A stretch of DNA of 64,000 bases from Tubulanus polymorphus (Eukaryota; Nemertea; Palaeonemertea; Tubulaniformes; Tubulanidae): NCBI RefSeq assembly GCF_964204645.1, contig NC_134036.1:10526704-10590703 (forward strand), in the 5' to 3' direction. A program made the translations under genes and the position numbers. Shown here piece by piece: positions 21,344 through 32,071 of the stretch; positions within the stretch are counted from its first letter, which is position 1; the number at the start of each line of letters is the position of its first letter. The notes under the pieces were generated by a model that ran no database searches, was not told the DNA's origin, and saw only the letters and a list, made by a program, of their open reading frames with translations.

Positions 21344-24300
21344 AGAGAATAAATTGAAACTAGAGTATAAGGATGATATATTAGAAACTAAATTAGAAGA
21401 ATTAAAGAATGAAAAAGAAACATACAAATGTGTTACATGTAATCAATCATTCAGTGATAAAAGATATTATAAAGAACATTTAAAATCTATAAGTCATATT
21501 AGAAATAAGAATAATGATATTTTAGGTGAAGATTATTTTGATAATGATAACGATAAGAAACAGAAGACAATTAAAAGAATAAAAAATAAATTAAACAATA
21601 AAAGACCATACATGGAAGATGTAAGAAATTATATTAATTCATTAGATAATAAAAAAGATATAGAGATAACCGAAGCATTTAAAAGTGATATTGGTCCAGC
21701 AGCTATCGAGTTTAAATTTCATAAAGGTAAAACATTAGAAGAAAATAAAAAACATTTAGAAAATATGAAAGAAATAATAAAAATAATTACAGATGTTGAA
21801 TATCCTAAAATAAGTATATCAGTTAAAGTTAAATTCATAAAATCTGAAGATAAACCAATATATAATATAAATTCTCATTCACAACATATTATATCTAAAC
21901 AACATATAGATGATAAATTAAATAAATGTTATAATGAAATAAAAACTAAAATAGAAGAGAAATATTTTGAAGGATCTGGTTTAATATTTGATGAAATAAT
22001 ATTTATGACTTTACATGTTTATAACACAAAATATAATAAGTTAACTAAATCAAAACCAATTGATGAAAATAACTTATCATATAATAAAGAACCAGATATT
22101 GATGCATCAAGTTATATTAAACTACCATTTAAAACTAATGCTGTAATAAATATACAAAATGAAGATGATAAATGTTTTCTATGGGCTATAATAAGTTGTT
22201 TACATCCTGCAACTTATAATATTTGTAGATTAACTCATTATAAACCATTTGAAAATAATTATAAGATAGATAAGTATCCTGTTAGAATTAAAAATATTCC
22301 AAAAATAGAAAGAGATAATAATATAAAGATAAATGTATTTGATTTAATTAAATTACCAAATACAAAAGGAAATAATATTAAACATTATACATTAGAACCT
22401 TTATACCTATCAAAAGATTATGATTCAAATGATGTTATAGATATACTATATTATGAGAATCATTATATGTGGATTAAAAGAATTGATTTATTTTTCAAAT
22501 CAGAAAATGATTTTGATAATAAAATATATCTATGTAGAAAATGTTTACATAAATTCAGAACTGAAGGTGCATTATTAAATCATAAACAATTATGTGATAA
22601 TCATGATTATTGTAAATTAGTTTTACCAAATGAAAAAGATAAAATATTAGAATTCAAAAAATATGATTACAAAAATAAAGTACCATTTGTAATATATGGA
22701 GATTTTGAATCATTAAATAAAGAATTAACAGATAAAGATAGAAAAGATATATATTATAAAAGAAAGAAATTAAATTCTAATGAAAGTGATTATTCAGAAG
22801 AACCACCAATAACAAATACTATTAAAAAGATTCATCAATCAGCTGCTGCTTTCGGGTTATATATAAAATCTGATTATCCAGAACTAATTGAAAGTGAATA
22901 TTATCATTATAGAAATGAAAATGTTATCAATCATTTTTGTGACTTATTAATTGAATATGAAATAAGATTTAGTAAATTATTGAATACAAATAAAGAAATA
23001 ATTATGACAGAAGAAGATAAAGAAGTATTTGAGTTTACAGATAAATGTTATTATTGTGAAAAGATATTTAATTATAAAGATAAAAAAGTAAGAGACCATG
23101 ATCATTTGAATGGAAAGTTTAGAGGCGCTGCACATGAGAATTGTAACTTACAAGCTAAGAAAATTAACTTTGTACCAGTTATATTTCATAACCTATCAGG
23201 ATATGATGCACATTTATTTATCAAACAGCTATGCCATAAAATAGAAGAAATCAATAATGAAATAGAAATATTAAATTCAAATAGATCAAAAGATAAAATA
23301 CCAACTTATAAATTTAGAATGTTAGCTAAAACATCTGAGAATTATATATCATTCCAATTTGGTTGTTTAAGATTTATAGATTCATATAGATTTTTAAATA
23401 GTTCATTAGATAACTTATCAAAATCATTAGTTGATGATGAATTAAAGATATTAAAAGAATATTACCCAAATTATGATGATTTTAAATTAATGAGATATAA
23501 AGGAGCGATTCCATATTCTTTCTATAAAAATCATAATGATTTTAAAATAACTGAATTATTGAAAGAACAATTCTATGATGAATTAAAAAATGAATATGTT
23601 AAAGATGAAGTTTATAATAGAACATTGAATATTTGGAATCATTTTGAAATTAAAAATCATGGACAATTAGTAGATTTATATTTAAAATCAGATGTATTAT
23701 TATTAACCGATATATTCGAAAGGTTTAGAGATGTAAACCTAAAATATTTTAACATTGATCCATGTCATTGTTATTCATCACCAGGATTAACATGGGATTG
23801 TGGATTAAAATTTACAGATATAAAAATGGATTTGTTAACAAATATAGATCAATTACTATTATTTGAAAAATCTATAAGAGGAGGTGTTTCAGGTGTATTG
23901 GGTGATAGATATTTCAATGTAAATGATAATCCTGGATATAAATTATTATACATAGATGCAAATAATCTTTATGGTTGGGCAATGATGGAACCACAACCTT
24001 ATGGGATGTTTGAAATAACTGAAGTTTTACAAATTGATAAATTTGATTGGAAGAAAAGAATCCTAGATATTGCAGATGATTCAGATATTGGTTACTTCTT
24101 TGTTGTAGATTTAGAATACCCCGAAAATATTAAATTCAAATCTAGAAATCTAGCATATTGTCCCGAACATAAAATTGTTAAACATGAAGAATTATCAAAT
24201 TATCAAAAAAGAATTAAACCCGATAACCATATTCATACAGAAAAGTTAATGGTAACTCAAGAAGATAAATATAATTATGTTGTGCATTATAGAATGTTAA

Positions 24301-25280
24301 AATTCTATTTGAATCAAGGAATGATATTTAAAAAAGTACATAGATATATTTCATTTAATCAATCTAAGTGGTTAGAAAAATATATAGATTTTAATACTAC
24401 ACAGAGAACTAAATCTAAAACTGATTTTGAAAAAGATTATTTTAAACTAATGAACAATGCGTTCTATGGTAAGACTTGTGAAAACATAAGAAATAGAAGT
24501 GATATTGAGTTAGTTAGTAATTGTAAAAGAATTAGACATTTACAATCGTATCCGAAATTCATAGGTAACAGAATATTTGATGAAAATTTAGCAGCAGTTA
24601 AAATGAGAAGAACAAGTATGAAATTTAATAAACCAATTTATGTTGGTGCATCGGTTTTAGAGTTATCAAAGCTATTGATGTATAAATTTTATTATAACAT
24701 ATTACAACCCCATTTTGGAGAAAAAAATATAGAAATATTATATCTAGATACTGACAGTTATATATTAAAGATAAAAAGTGATAATATAAATGATGATTTA
24801 AAAATATTAAAATACCATTTTGATTTTAGTAACTATCCAAAAAATCATGAATTGTTTAGCAATGATAATAAAAAAGTTCCAGGGAAGTTTAAAGATGAAT
24901 TAGGTGGTGAAGAAATGATAGAGTTCATTGGTATTAGATCTAAAATGTATAGTTATAAAACTAAAGAACATGAAGCTAAAAAGTTAAAAGGAATAACTAA
25001 AAGTGTAGTAGAAAAGAATATTCATTTCAAAGATTACATCAATTGAATATTTAATGAAGAAGTTAGAAAGCATAAAATGAAATGTTTAAGATCTGAAGAT
25101 CATGAAATGTATATTGAAGAGATAGAGAAGATAAGTCTAAACCCATTTGATGATAAAAGATATATTTTAGATGATGGAATCCACACAGTCGCCTATGGTT
25201 GCAATTTAGATGAATATATAAAATTCAAAAGAGAAGAAACAAAAGAAAATGAAATTATGAAAAGGATTCTAACGTGTTAA
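21255..25280 (+). pseudogene. polB: Protein-primed DNA polymerase B with zinc fingers and EndoVII-like domain; one TGA
   Basis: Domains along ~1,341 codons: two U1/C2H2-like fingers (CPTC...H at 8-29, CVTC...H at 59-81); the family motif DDKCFLWAIISCLH (~302-315); a C2H2 finger (CRKC..., ~426); exonuclease I GDFESLN (~481); an endonuclease-VII-like treble clef CYYCEKIF...VRDHDHLNGKFRGAAH (~596-630); exonuclease II NLSGYDAHLF (~646); polymerase A DANNLYGWAM (~900), B KLMNNAFYGK (~1064) and C YLDTDSY (~1162). It would copy the element from a protein primer at the termini. The start lies inside the TIR. An in-frame TGA at 25,044-25,046 removes the last 78 codons, which still read in frame (YGCNLDEY) to TAA at 25,280. 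The C-terminal family motif FDDKRYILDDGI lies after the stop, so this stop is a true lesion. Confidence 0.92.
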
Positions 25281-25308
25281 TCAATTTCAATAAAAATTTG
25301 TATAATAA

Positions 25309-25650
25309 ATGGAGAGTAAACAAGTACACAATGAATTCTTAGATAGAATTAAAGATACCACAAATGTAAAATCTGTAGATTATAAATTCAAAAAGTTAAC
25401 AGAATTAACAATTCACAAGAAATATTTAATTACAAATATTGTTACAGTTACTAACAAATATGGAGATAAATTAGTTATACACTTAGAATATGAAGGATTA
25501 AAAGGAAATAAATATAAATTCAGAACTTATTTACCAGATAGATTTCATAGATTATCAAGTGAAGATCTAGAAGAATTATGTTCTGGAGATTTCTATTTCG
25601 TATACAAAGGTAAGAATGAAAAAGGACACCATGAAATAGATTACGAATAA
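25309..25650 (+). CDS. Small OB-fold-like protein of Polinton elements
   Basis: 113 codons, intact. The central pattern KKYLITNIVTVTNKYGDKLV ... YKFRTYLPDRFHRL is typical of a short beta-barrel protein that I have seen repeatedly beside PolB in Polinton-like elements. I infer an OB fold and possible single-stranded DNA binding during replication, but no residue proves it. It starts 28 bp after the end of the polymerase frame, with AATAAATGG at its start codon. Confidence 0.5.
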   Translation: MESKQVHNEFLDRIKDTTNVKSVDYKFKKLTELTIHKKYLITNIVTVTNKYGDKLVIHLEYEGLKGNKYKFRTYLPDRFHRLSSEDLEELCSGDFYFVYKGKNEKGHHEIDYE

Positions 25651-25667
25651 GAAAATATGTAAAATAA

Positions 25668-26426
25668 ATGGCGGAATTAAAAGAATACAGAATATTTGTT
25701 GATTCTAGAAGGCTTACAAATTATAAATCACATAATTTACTAGTACAATTAGACAGAGAATTTAAGAATTGTGTAGATTTAAAATTAGTAAATATAAGTT
25801 TATGTAATTCTTTTTACAATGTATCGGATAAGTCTATTGAACATAGAGTCTTTTTAATTTATGATAGAAATAAAAGTAAATGGTTTCATCTTTATCTTAA
25901 ACCAGGATTATATAATTTAGAAACATTAGCTCAAGAAATTAATAGAAGAGCTCGGTTGAAAATGGGTCCATCTGCTGGATTTGGATTAAGACTGATTAAA
26001 AGTGATAGTTCTGATAAAATAAGAATAAAATTAGGTAATGAAGATCAACATCAATTTCTAGTTAAAAAACCCTTAGCTAAAATTTTAGGAATAACCCCAG
26101 ATGTAAGGATACGCAATGCTGATGCTACACCAAATATAATGCCTTTTACACATTTTTATATTTATTGCAATTTAATCGATCCTACAAAAACATTTGAAGC
26201 AACTAAAGATATAACTTGTAATTCTGGTTTACTAAACATTTTACCATTGAAGAATGTTAAAGAATTTGGAACGCAAATAAATTATAATTTAACAGAATGT
26301 GATTTCAAACCATGCATTCCTCGTTTTAATAATTTTAGATTAGAAATTAGAAATCATAATGGATACTTAATTGATTTAAATAACTTTCCTGTAATTTATG
26401 AATTAGTTATAAGATGTAAAGAGTAA
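25668..26426 (+). CDS. Penton-like minor capsid protein
   Basis: 252 codons, intact. It begins EYRIFVDSRRLTN, contains LYLKPGLYNLETLAQEINRR (a motif of the vertex-protein family of Polintons) and closes with FRLEIRNHNGYLIDLNNFPV before a final beta strand. Strand-rich throughout, with no membrane segment. By family knowledge it would form the pentameric vertices of an icosahedral particle together with the capsid protein at 30.8 kb. The identification rests on motif recognition and gene context. It is one of the few structural genes here without a lesion. Confidence 0.6.
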   Translation: MAELKEYRIFVDSRRLTNYKSHNLLVQLDREFKNCVDLKLVNISLCNSFYNVSDKSIEHRVFLIYDRNKSKWFHLYLKPGLYNLETLAQEINRRARLKMGPSAGFGLRLIKSDSSDKIRIKLGNEDQHQFLVKKPLAKILGITPDVRIRNADATPNIMPFTHFYIYCNLIDPTKTFEATKDITCNSGLLNILPLKNVKEFGTQINYNLTECDFKPCIPRFNNFRLEIRNHNGYLIDLNNFPVIYELVIRCKE

Positions 26427-26442
26427 TTTTTCACCTATATAA

Positions 26443-26784
26443 ATGAATATAACTGTTGGACCGAGTATATGTTTTGGGTTTGATTTTAAACATGGTAAAG
26501 AAATGAGAATTAAACTAAATGATGTAATTACTGATATAAAAAGTAAATCATTTAACAATGTGTCAATGATTGATAAAGAAAATTATAATATAGAAAAAGT
26601 CATTGATTTAATTAAATCACCTTTAGAATATTATGAATTAAATGAAGATGGAATTATTGATGATATTAAAAACATATTATCCAAAATATATGATAATCAT
26701 AAAAGTAGTAATGAAATAAATGTTGAATTAATCATAAATAAGTTAACTAAATATTTTGATGATAGTAATTTTTTTGATAAATAA
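26443..26784 (+). CDS. Unknown 113-aa protein
   Basis: Intact frame, with an ATATAAATG start context, packed between neighbours with 16-bp and 0-bp gaps. The N-terminus ITVGPSICFGFDF is hydrophobic; the rest is acidic and helical with several Lys/Asp/Ile-rich repeats. I do not recognise a family. Position within the capsid block suggests a small virion or assembly protein. Confidence 0.6.
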   Translation: MNITVGPSICFGFDFKHGKEMRIKLNDVITDIKSKSFNNVSMIDKENYNIEKVIDLIKSPLEYYELNEDGIIDDIKNILSKIYDNHKSSNEINVELIINKLTKYFDDSNFFDK

Positions 26785-27006
26785 ATGAGTGATAATAAGT
26801 GGATAATAACTGGATTATATAATGGCGCATTACTATCAGTTGGAACTGTTGGTTATTCAATGGTATTAAAAAAAGTATTCAAAATGGGAAGTGTTAATGT
26901 TGATAGATTTGATATAAATGATATTTTAAAGTTAACATTAGCAGTTACTTTATCTAATTTAACTATTGATTATTTGGAAAAACAAAAATATATTCCTCCC
27001 ATATAA
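26785..27006 (+). CDS. Small membrane protein, 73 aa
   Basis: The start directly abuts the previous stop. WIITGLYNGALLSVGTVGYS forms a first hydrophobic segment and ILKLTLAVTLSNLTIDYL a second, ending in KYIPPI. Very similar short proteins (GxLxxGTVGY ... LKLTLxV ... TIDYL) recur in Polinton-like elements of invertebrates as far as I recall, but no function is established. A membrane-associated virion protein is a reasonable guess. Confidence 0.6.
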   Translation: MSDNKWIITGLYNGALLSVGTVGYSMVLKKVFKMGSVNVDRFDINDILKLTLAVTLSNLTIDYLEKQKYIPPI

Positions 27007-27030
27007 ATGCATAATTTTTTTGCTAAATAA

Positions 27031-27453
27031 ATGGCTTCTGCAATTATAACTATTATAGGATCGGCAATTGTTAACGCTTTAGCATTTACTGGTGGTGGTT
27101 ATTTATTTAAACATATTGATAAAAATAGTTCATTAGGAGAACAAAGAAGACATAACTTAGCGTTAGAGAAATACAATAAAGCTGCAGAAGAATATAGAGA
27201 AAAGAGACAAAACTATATGGATTACATCAATAAAGAATTATATGATCAGAAGATTTCACACAGAGATTTTCAATCAGTTGATGATGCAATGAGTTTATAT
27301 AACGCAGTAACAAATAAAGAAAAATTACATCTATACAAACCTAAATTATCAGATTATTATACCCCAAGTAAAGAACAACAGAAATATGAAATAATATGGA
27401 TTTTAGGTGGAACTGTTATTGTTATATTTGTAGCTTATAAGTTTACTAATTAG
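27031..27453 (+). CDS. Membrane protein with GGGYLF motif, 140 aa
   Basis: An N-terminal hydrophobic segment, IITIIGSAIVNALAFTGGGY, is followed by a charged helix with the family-like pattern RRHNLALEKYNKAAEEYREK and a C-terminal membrane helix, IIWILGGTVIVIFVAYKF. The stop is TAG, the only gene of the element to end so. Conserved in the same place in related elements to my knowledge. Function unknown; it is likely a virion membrane or assembly factor. The frame is intact. Confidence 0.6.
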   Translation: MASAIITIIGSAIVNALAFTGGGYLFKHIDKNSSLGEQRRHNLALEKYNKAAEEYREKRQNYMDYINKELYDQKISHRDFQSVDDAMSLYNAVTNKEKLHLYKPKLSDYYTPSKEQQKYEIIWILGGTVIVIFVAYKFTN

Positions 27454-27472
27454 TAATTTTTATTCTAAATAA

Positions 27473-27907
27473 ATGGAAGATAAAGTTGATAGTATTGATA
27501 TTATTCCTCATGATATAAATAAAACTAAATTAAAAATATATTTAGAAAAACAAATATTAGAATTTGAAAGTGACTTAAAGATAAAATAGAAAAAATATTT
27601 AAAAAGTAAAATTATATATTATTTGATTATAAGTGGTTCGGTTACAATTAGTTCTGTAATAACATTTCTAGCAATATTCAGTCCATTAACACCTTTAGCT
27701 ATATCAATTGGTGTATTAGGATTAAGTTCAAGTGTTTTAACTGGTATAAGTTCAAAATTAAATATAAAAAGTAATAAAGAAAAAATCAAAACTAATATAA
27801 AAGAAATTAATAAATTAAAGAACACACTAGATTATATAATAAGTTTAAATGGTCATATAACAGTTGAAGAACAAGATAAATTATTAAAAGAATTAATAAA
27901 CTATTAA
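27473..27907 (+). pseudogene. Small membrane protein with one in-frame TAG
   Basis: The start at 27,473 has the canonical CTAAATAAATGG context. Thirty-eight codons later a TAG (27,587-27,589) interrupts, and the same frame continues to TAA at 27,907. After the stop come a long hydrophobic region (SVTISSVITFLAIFSPLTP ... GVLGLSSSVLTGISSKLNI) and a helical tail with LKNTLDYIISLNGHITVEEQ. The tail pattern is a recurrent one in this element class, so the two pieces are one gene hit by a nonsense change. The first piece alone is too short for a standard open-frame search. Confidence 0.7.
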
Positions 27908-27923
27908 TTTTTTAATTATATAA

Positions 27924-29312
27924 ATGGTAGATAGTTTTCCAAAAGCTTTCCGATATAATAAATCAATTAAATATAATATTCCAGCAATAGATTTTAATAA
28001 TGATATTACATATAGAAATGAAGTTTTAGATTCATTAACTAATTTAGAAATTTATGTTACTGAAACTAATAATTTTAATGCAAAGATGGAAAATATATTT
28101 CATGTATATTTAATTTATTTTAAAAAATTAAAAGATGAAAAACAATGGTTATTAAAATCTAATATGAAGTATTGGCAGAATCAATTAAATTTTGCTGTTT
28201 ATTGTGCAACAACAGGTTGTGGAATTAGTTGGAATGATCATTTGAATAATTCTAAATATAAATTAATTCAAAGTTTATTTAGATTTCATACATACTTTCA
28301 AACCAGAATAATATTAAATGAATTAGAGTGCGCTTTACCAGGATCTAGGTATTTCAAAGAATTAGATAATAATATTAATTTATCTAAGTTTCATAAAATT
28401 TGCAATGAATTTAATATAGATATAAATAATTCTGATTTTAGAATAAAAATTGGAACAATAAGATCACTTCCTTGCCCTAAAAAGATTGCAGAATATTGTG
28501 CACTTCCCATACCATCGAATAGTTTTTATAATATCTATAATAAAAAATTAGGTTATGGTAAAATAGAAACAAAGGATTTAGAAACATTAAATTTCAATAA
28601 ATTACCGAAATTTTATGATAATTTAAAACAAGAAAACAATAATGGTTGGGTTTATTTTCTTTTAGAAAATAGTGAAGGTTTTACAAAATCAGGTATACAA
28701 AGAATAAATCAATCTATTAGAACTTATTTGATTTGTATTCTAGGTGCGCAAGTTGAAACAAGATCACCGATAATTGGAAATTTGAATACATCATTCGATA
28801 CACAAAAACAGTTTAAAGTTTTATTTGAAGATTCAATTCATAATGATAAAAATAGATCGATTCCAGAAAACATTATAAGATATCAAAATTATTTAGATAA
28901 ATCTCATGTAAGACTAAATTATTGTATAGGCCCTAATCTATTAATTATTTCTAATGATTTAGTATTAAAGATGGGAAATATAATTGGTTATAATAATCTA
29001 ATTAAAACTGCAACAATAAATAATTCATTTGGATTGAATGATATAAATAAAAAGATTATTACTGCTCCAAAATTAATGGAAGGTGAAAAAAATAAAAAAC
29101 ACATTCAATCAACAGAAACTAAAACTAAGAATATTAAATTAAATAATGATTCTAAAATAAAAGATTACAATACATCAGAAAATAATAGAACTGATATAAT
29201 TCAACATGATATAATTAAAACTGATAATGATAATAAATCACATGAAAATACTAAATTAGCTATAACTTGTATAGGAATTGTAATCGGAGGAATATTATAT
29301 TTTAAATTTTAA
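27924..29312 (+). CDS. Large unknown Polinton protein with C-terminal membrane anchor
   Basis: 462 codons, intact. Recognisable blocks are NFAVYCATTGCGISWNDHL, SLFRFHTYFQTRIILNELE and a later GPNLLIISNDLV..MGNIIGYNN, followed by a polar, repeat-like linker (about 380-440) and a final membrane helix, AITCIGIVIGGILYF. I recall this protein family as a frequent companion of PolB in invertebrate Polinton-like elements, but its role is not known to me. The anchor suggests a virion-surface or membrane-associated protein. Confidence 0.6.
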   Translation: MVDSFPKAFRYNKSIKYNIPAIDFNNDITYRNEVLDSLTNLEIYVTETNNFNAKMENIFHVYLIYFKKLKDEKQWLLKSNMKYWQNQLNFAVYCATTGCGISWNDHLNNSKYKLIQSLFRFHTYFQTRIILNELECALPGSRYFKELDNNINLSKFHKICNEFNIDINNSDFRIKIGTIRSLPCPKKIAEYCALPIPSNSFYNIYNKKLGYGKIETKDLETLNFNKLPKFYDNLKQENNNGWVYFLLENSEGFTKSGIQRINQSIRTYLICILGAQVETRSPIIGNLNTSFDTQKQFKVLFEDSIHNDKNRSIPENIIRYQNYLDKSHVRLNYCIGPNLLIISNDLVLKMGNIIGYNNLIKTATINNSFGLNDINKKIITAPKLMEGEKNKKHIQSTETKTKNIKLNNDSKIKDYNTSENNRTDIIQHDIIKTDNDNKSHENTKLAITCIGIVIGGILYFKF

Positions 29313-29328
29313 TTTTTTTATTATGTAA

Positions 29329-30798
29329 ATGGATGTAGAAGGTGGAGAAGATTATGAAATGGGAGAAATGGGAAATGATAATGAAGGATATATTGATGAT
29401 GATTATAATGATGCAGAAACTAATATTGATAATGATGATGAATCAGCATATAATTCTAATTTAGCAGATAGTGGTTCTAAAGGTCAATCAACAGATGAAT
29501 TTGATAGAAGAACTAGATCGAGAATAAATCCTGAAAATGAAAATCCAGATTTAGTAAAACAAAATTTAGAATATAATGAATTTATGTATGATTTTCAACA
29601 TGTATTTAAAGATTCTGGATATAATATAAATACCAGAGGCGCTAGACTTTTAGTACAAGAATTAAAGTTTTTAGATGGTGAATATTATTATCGTTTGAAA
29701 GATGATTACTATATTGATATCTCTTATAAAAAACAAAACAAAATATTAGCAGAATCAACTTTGCTTAAGTTTGACTCATTACTATCTAGAATTAAAAGAA
29801 TAAGAAATAGTAATGAAATAGAAGATGTAACACAAGAAGAAATTATTAAAAATGAAAGAGTATTTAAACAAAGAATTAATGAATTATTTGAAACAATCGA
29901 TAATAATTTAGAACCAGAAACAAGTTCTGAACAGAATATAACTTCCAAAACTAGTAAACTTAAATCAAACACTGAAGTTCAAACTGAAAAACTTTTACCG
30001 AATGGATTACTTGATGCAACAGATCAAGAAATAGAAGCTTTAAGTATGTTTTCTAAAAAAACAATTAGAGAAATAATAAGTATACGAGATGAAGCTGATA
30101 AAATTGCTCGCGAAAAACATATTAGATATAATAAAATTAAACCTTTAGAAAATAAATTATTTGACACCAGAAAAGAATTAGAACAATTAAAATTAGATAG
30201 AGAATTTAAAGTTATTGAAGAAATTGATTTTAAAAAAAGAAATGCATATTTAGAAAAAGAAATTGATGATTTAGAATATAACATAGAATTTCAGAAAGAA
30301 AAAATGAAATTATTATTAAAATCATACGATTATTGTATCAATAGATTAAAAGTTGTTGTTAAAGAGTTAATACTAAAACCAAATTCTGACATATCACTAA
30401 AAGACAGAATAAAATTATTATTTAAGTTTGAAGGAATAACAATTCTTTCAATTCTAACAGCTGTAACTATGTTATTTACAACAATTGGTTTAGCTATATC
30501 AAATGCTTTAAAATCTACTCCTACTCCCAATAAACCAGATAAACCTCCAGGTAATAATTCTATACAAGATAAAGTTAAAGATGGTTTAAAGAAATTAGCA
30601 AAATATTTATGGGAACTATCAAAGAAATCTGCTGCAGCATTACCAGGAGTTATTGCATCAATTGTTGGTTTTATATTGAAATCTGCAGGAAACATTATTA
30701 ACTTTGCTGCTGAACATATTATTTTATTTTTAATTACAGTTGTAAGTGCTATTATTTTTGGTTTAGTAAATATGATATCAAAAAATATCAAAAAATAA
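29329..30798 (+). CDS. Acidic coiled-coil protein with C-terminal membrane helices
   Basis: 489 codons, intact. The first ~65 residues are strongly acidic (EGGEDYEMGEMGNDNEG). A coiled coil follows from about 225 to 340, rich in Glu/Lys heptads, then hydrophobic helices near 365-395 and 440-485 separated by a Pro-rich loop (TPTPNKPDKPPG). Likely a structural or membrane-remodelling virion protein by position, next to the capsid gene. No family match is claimed. Confidence 0.55.
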   Translation: MDVEGGEDYEMGEMGNDNEGYIDDDYNDAETNIDNDDESAYNSNLADSGSKGQSTDEFDRRTRSRINPENENPDLVKQNLEYNEFMYDFQHVFKDSGYNINTRGARLLVQELKFLDGEYYYRLKDDYYIDISYKKQNKILAESTLLKFDSLLSRIKRIRNSNEIEDVTQEEIIKNERVFKQRINELFETIDNNLEPETSSEQNITSKTSKLKSNTEVQTEKLLPNGLLDATDQEIEALSMFSKKTIREIISIRDEADKIAREKHIRYNKIKPLENKLFDTRKELEQLKLDREFKVIEEIDFKKRNAYLEKEIDDLEYNIEFQKEKMKLLLKSYDYCINRLKVVVKELILKPNSDISLKDRIKLLFKFEGITILSILTAVTMLFTTIGLAISNALKSTPTPNKPDKPPGNNSIQDKVKDGLKKLAKYLWELSKKSAAALPGVIASIVGFILKSAGNIINFAAEHIILFLITVVSAIIFGLVNMISKNIKK

Positions 30799-30799
30799 A

Positions 30800-30825
30800 T
30801 AATTAATTTTTTTGTTAAATAAATG
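30800..30825 (+). promoter_or_regulatory. T-run plus TAAAT(A)AATG start motif (representative)
   Basis: AATTTTTTTGTTAAATAAATG: a T-run, a short spacer and TAAATAAATG whose last three bases are the start codon. The same layout precedes the starts at 26,443, 26,785, 27,031, 27,473, 27,924 and 29,329; a related TTTAATAAAAATATATATAATAA form precedes 25,309, 32,104, 33,382 and 54,918 and, on the minus strand, 38,558. The motif abuts the ATG with almost no leader, as late promoters of poxviruses do (TAAATG). A shared promoter class is inference. Confidence 0.55.
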
Positions 30826-32071
30826 AGTGGGAGTTATATAAGTCCTTCTAAGATTTCTAGAATATCTAATGCTATTAAAGCAGAAAGATCACATCATATA
30901 ATTACTCATAACCCTTCAAATATTAATCCCGATGAAACTTTATACGTTAGAATCCCTCGATTAACACAAAATACTTTTTACGTTCCAAACAGTATTTATT
31001 TATCAGCTGATATAAAAGTAATCGGTAATAATAATAATTATGTCGTTGATAATGTTGGAAGATATTTGATTAAAAAGTTAACAATAAAGATTGGTCCAGA
31101 AACAGTTTTCTCATTAGATGATTATAATTTATTTATGCATTATAAAGATTTATGATTAACAAAAGAAAATAGAAATAATATGATATTTCAGGGTATTCAA
31201 TCAGAAAACCAAAATAAATTAAGATCAGAAGCTAATAGCGCAATATTAACTAATGATGTAGATAAATTGATAAAAAGTATATATGGAAGCAAATATAAAA
31301 TTCCATTAGACTTTGAATTGATAAATAATAATGCACCTTTATATAAATACGCAATTCAAGAAGATATTATATTTGAGATAACATTTGCTCCTGTAAATGA
31401 AATTGTATTATCTAGCGTTAATAAAGATATGAGTTATAAATTATCGAATATATGTTTAGAATATGATACAGTAACTGATGAAAATATTGCTAGAACAATT
31501 CAAACTCAATACAATCAAGGGTTTTCATTATTATATGATTATATTGATAAATTTAAAACTGTAACTATTAATGCAAATGATGAAATAATTAATGAGAATA
31601 TTAACTTTCCTAGAAGATCTATTAAAGGTATATTAATATTTTTTACTATTGGAACGTATACTAATGGCGCAATAAATGTTGACAATTATTATAATCCTGA
31701 AATAACAAAAGTAGAAATAACTATCGAAGGAATAGCAAATAAAATATTTTGTCAAGGAATGAGAATGATAGATCAATGGGTAGAAATTAAAAAACATTTT
31801 ATGAATGAAAAAGTAAAATCATTTGAAAATTGTAACATTAATCAAATTGACTATTATACCGGTAATAAATTTGCATTATGGTTAGATTTTAGAACAACAG
31901 AAGATAATTCATTACATGGTTCTGGAAAAAAAACTACAGAACACTAAAGATGGAATACAATTATTCATGAAAAAGAATAAGGGAATCAAAAATTTTAAAA
32001 TGCACATTTATATTATATCTGACGCGCAATTATATATTGTAAATTCACAATTAGATAGTGTTATGTATTAA
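30823..32071 (+). pseudogene. MCP: Major capsid protein, double jelly-roll type, with TGA and frameshift
   Basis: The frame opens at 30,823. Beta-rich blocks follow: LYVRIPRLTQNTFYVPNSIY, DNVGRYLIKKLTIKIG, FPRRSIKGILIFF and near the end LWLDFRTTEDNSLHGSG, which I recognise as the capsid-protein signature of this element class. Two lesions: TGA at 31,153-31,155, where the second copy at 53.9 kb has TGG; and an A-run at about 31,926 one base longer than in that copy, which shifts the frame and ends translation at 31,947. The original frame would have ended about 32,071. The protein would form the hexagonal capsomers of an icosahedral particle. Confidence 0.75.

Noticed and set aside
29724-30791. 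Minus-strand frames of 82-153 codons under the coiled-coil gene
   Set aside because: Antisense shadows of the 29,329-30,798 gene, produced by AT-rich codon use.
25044-31155. UGA recoding (TGA as Trp) in the Polinton, since capsid TGA replaces TGG and polB also has an internal TGA
   Set aside because: The gene at 37,027-37,632 ends in TGA, overlapping the next start by 8 bp as expected of a true stop. Simple decay explains the rest, along with frameshifts that recoding cannot explain.
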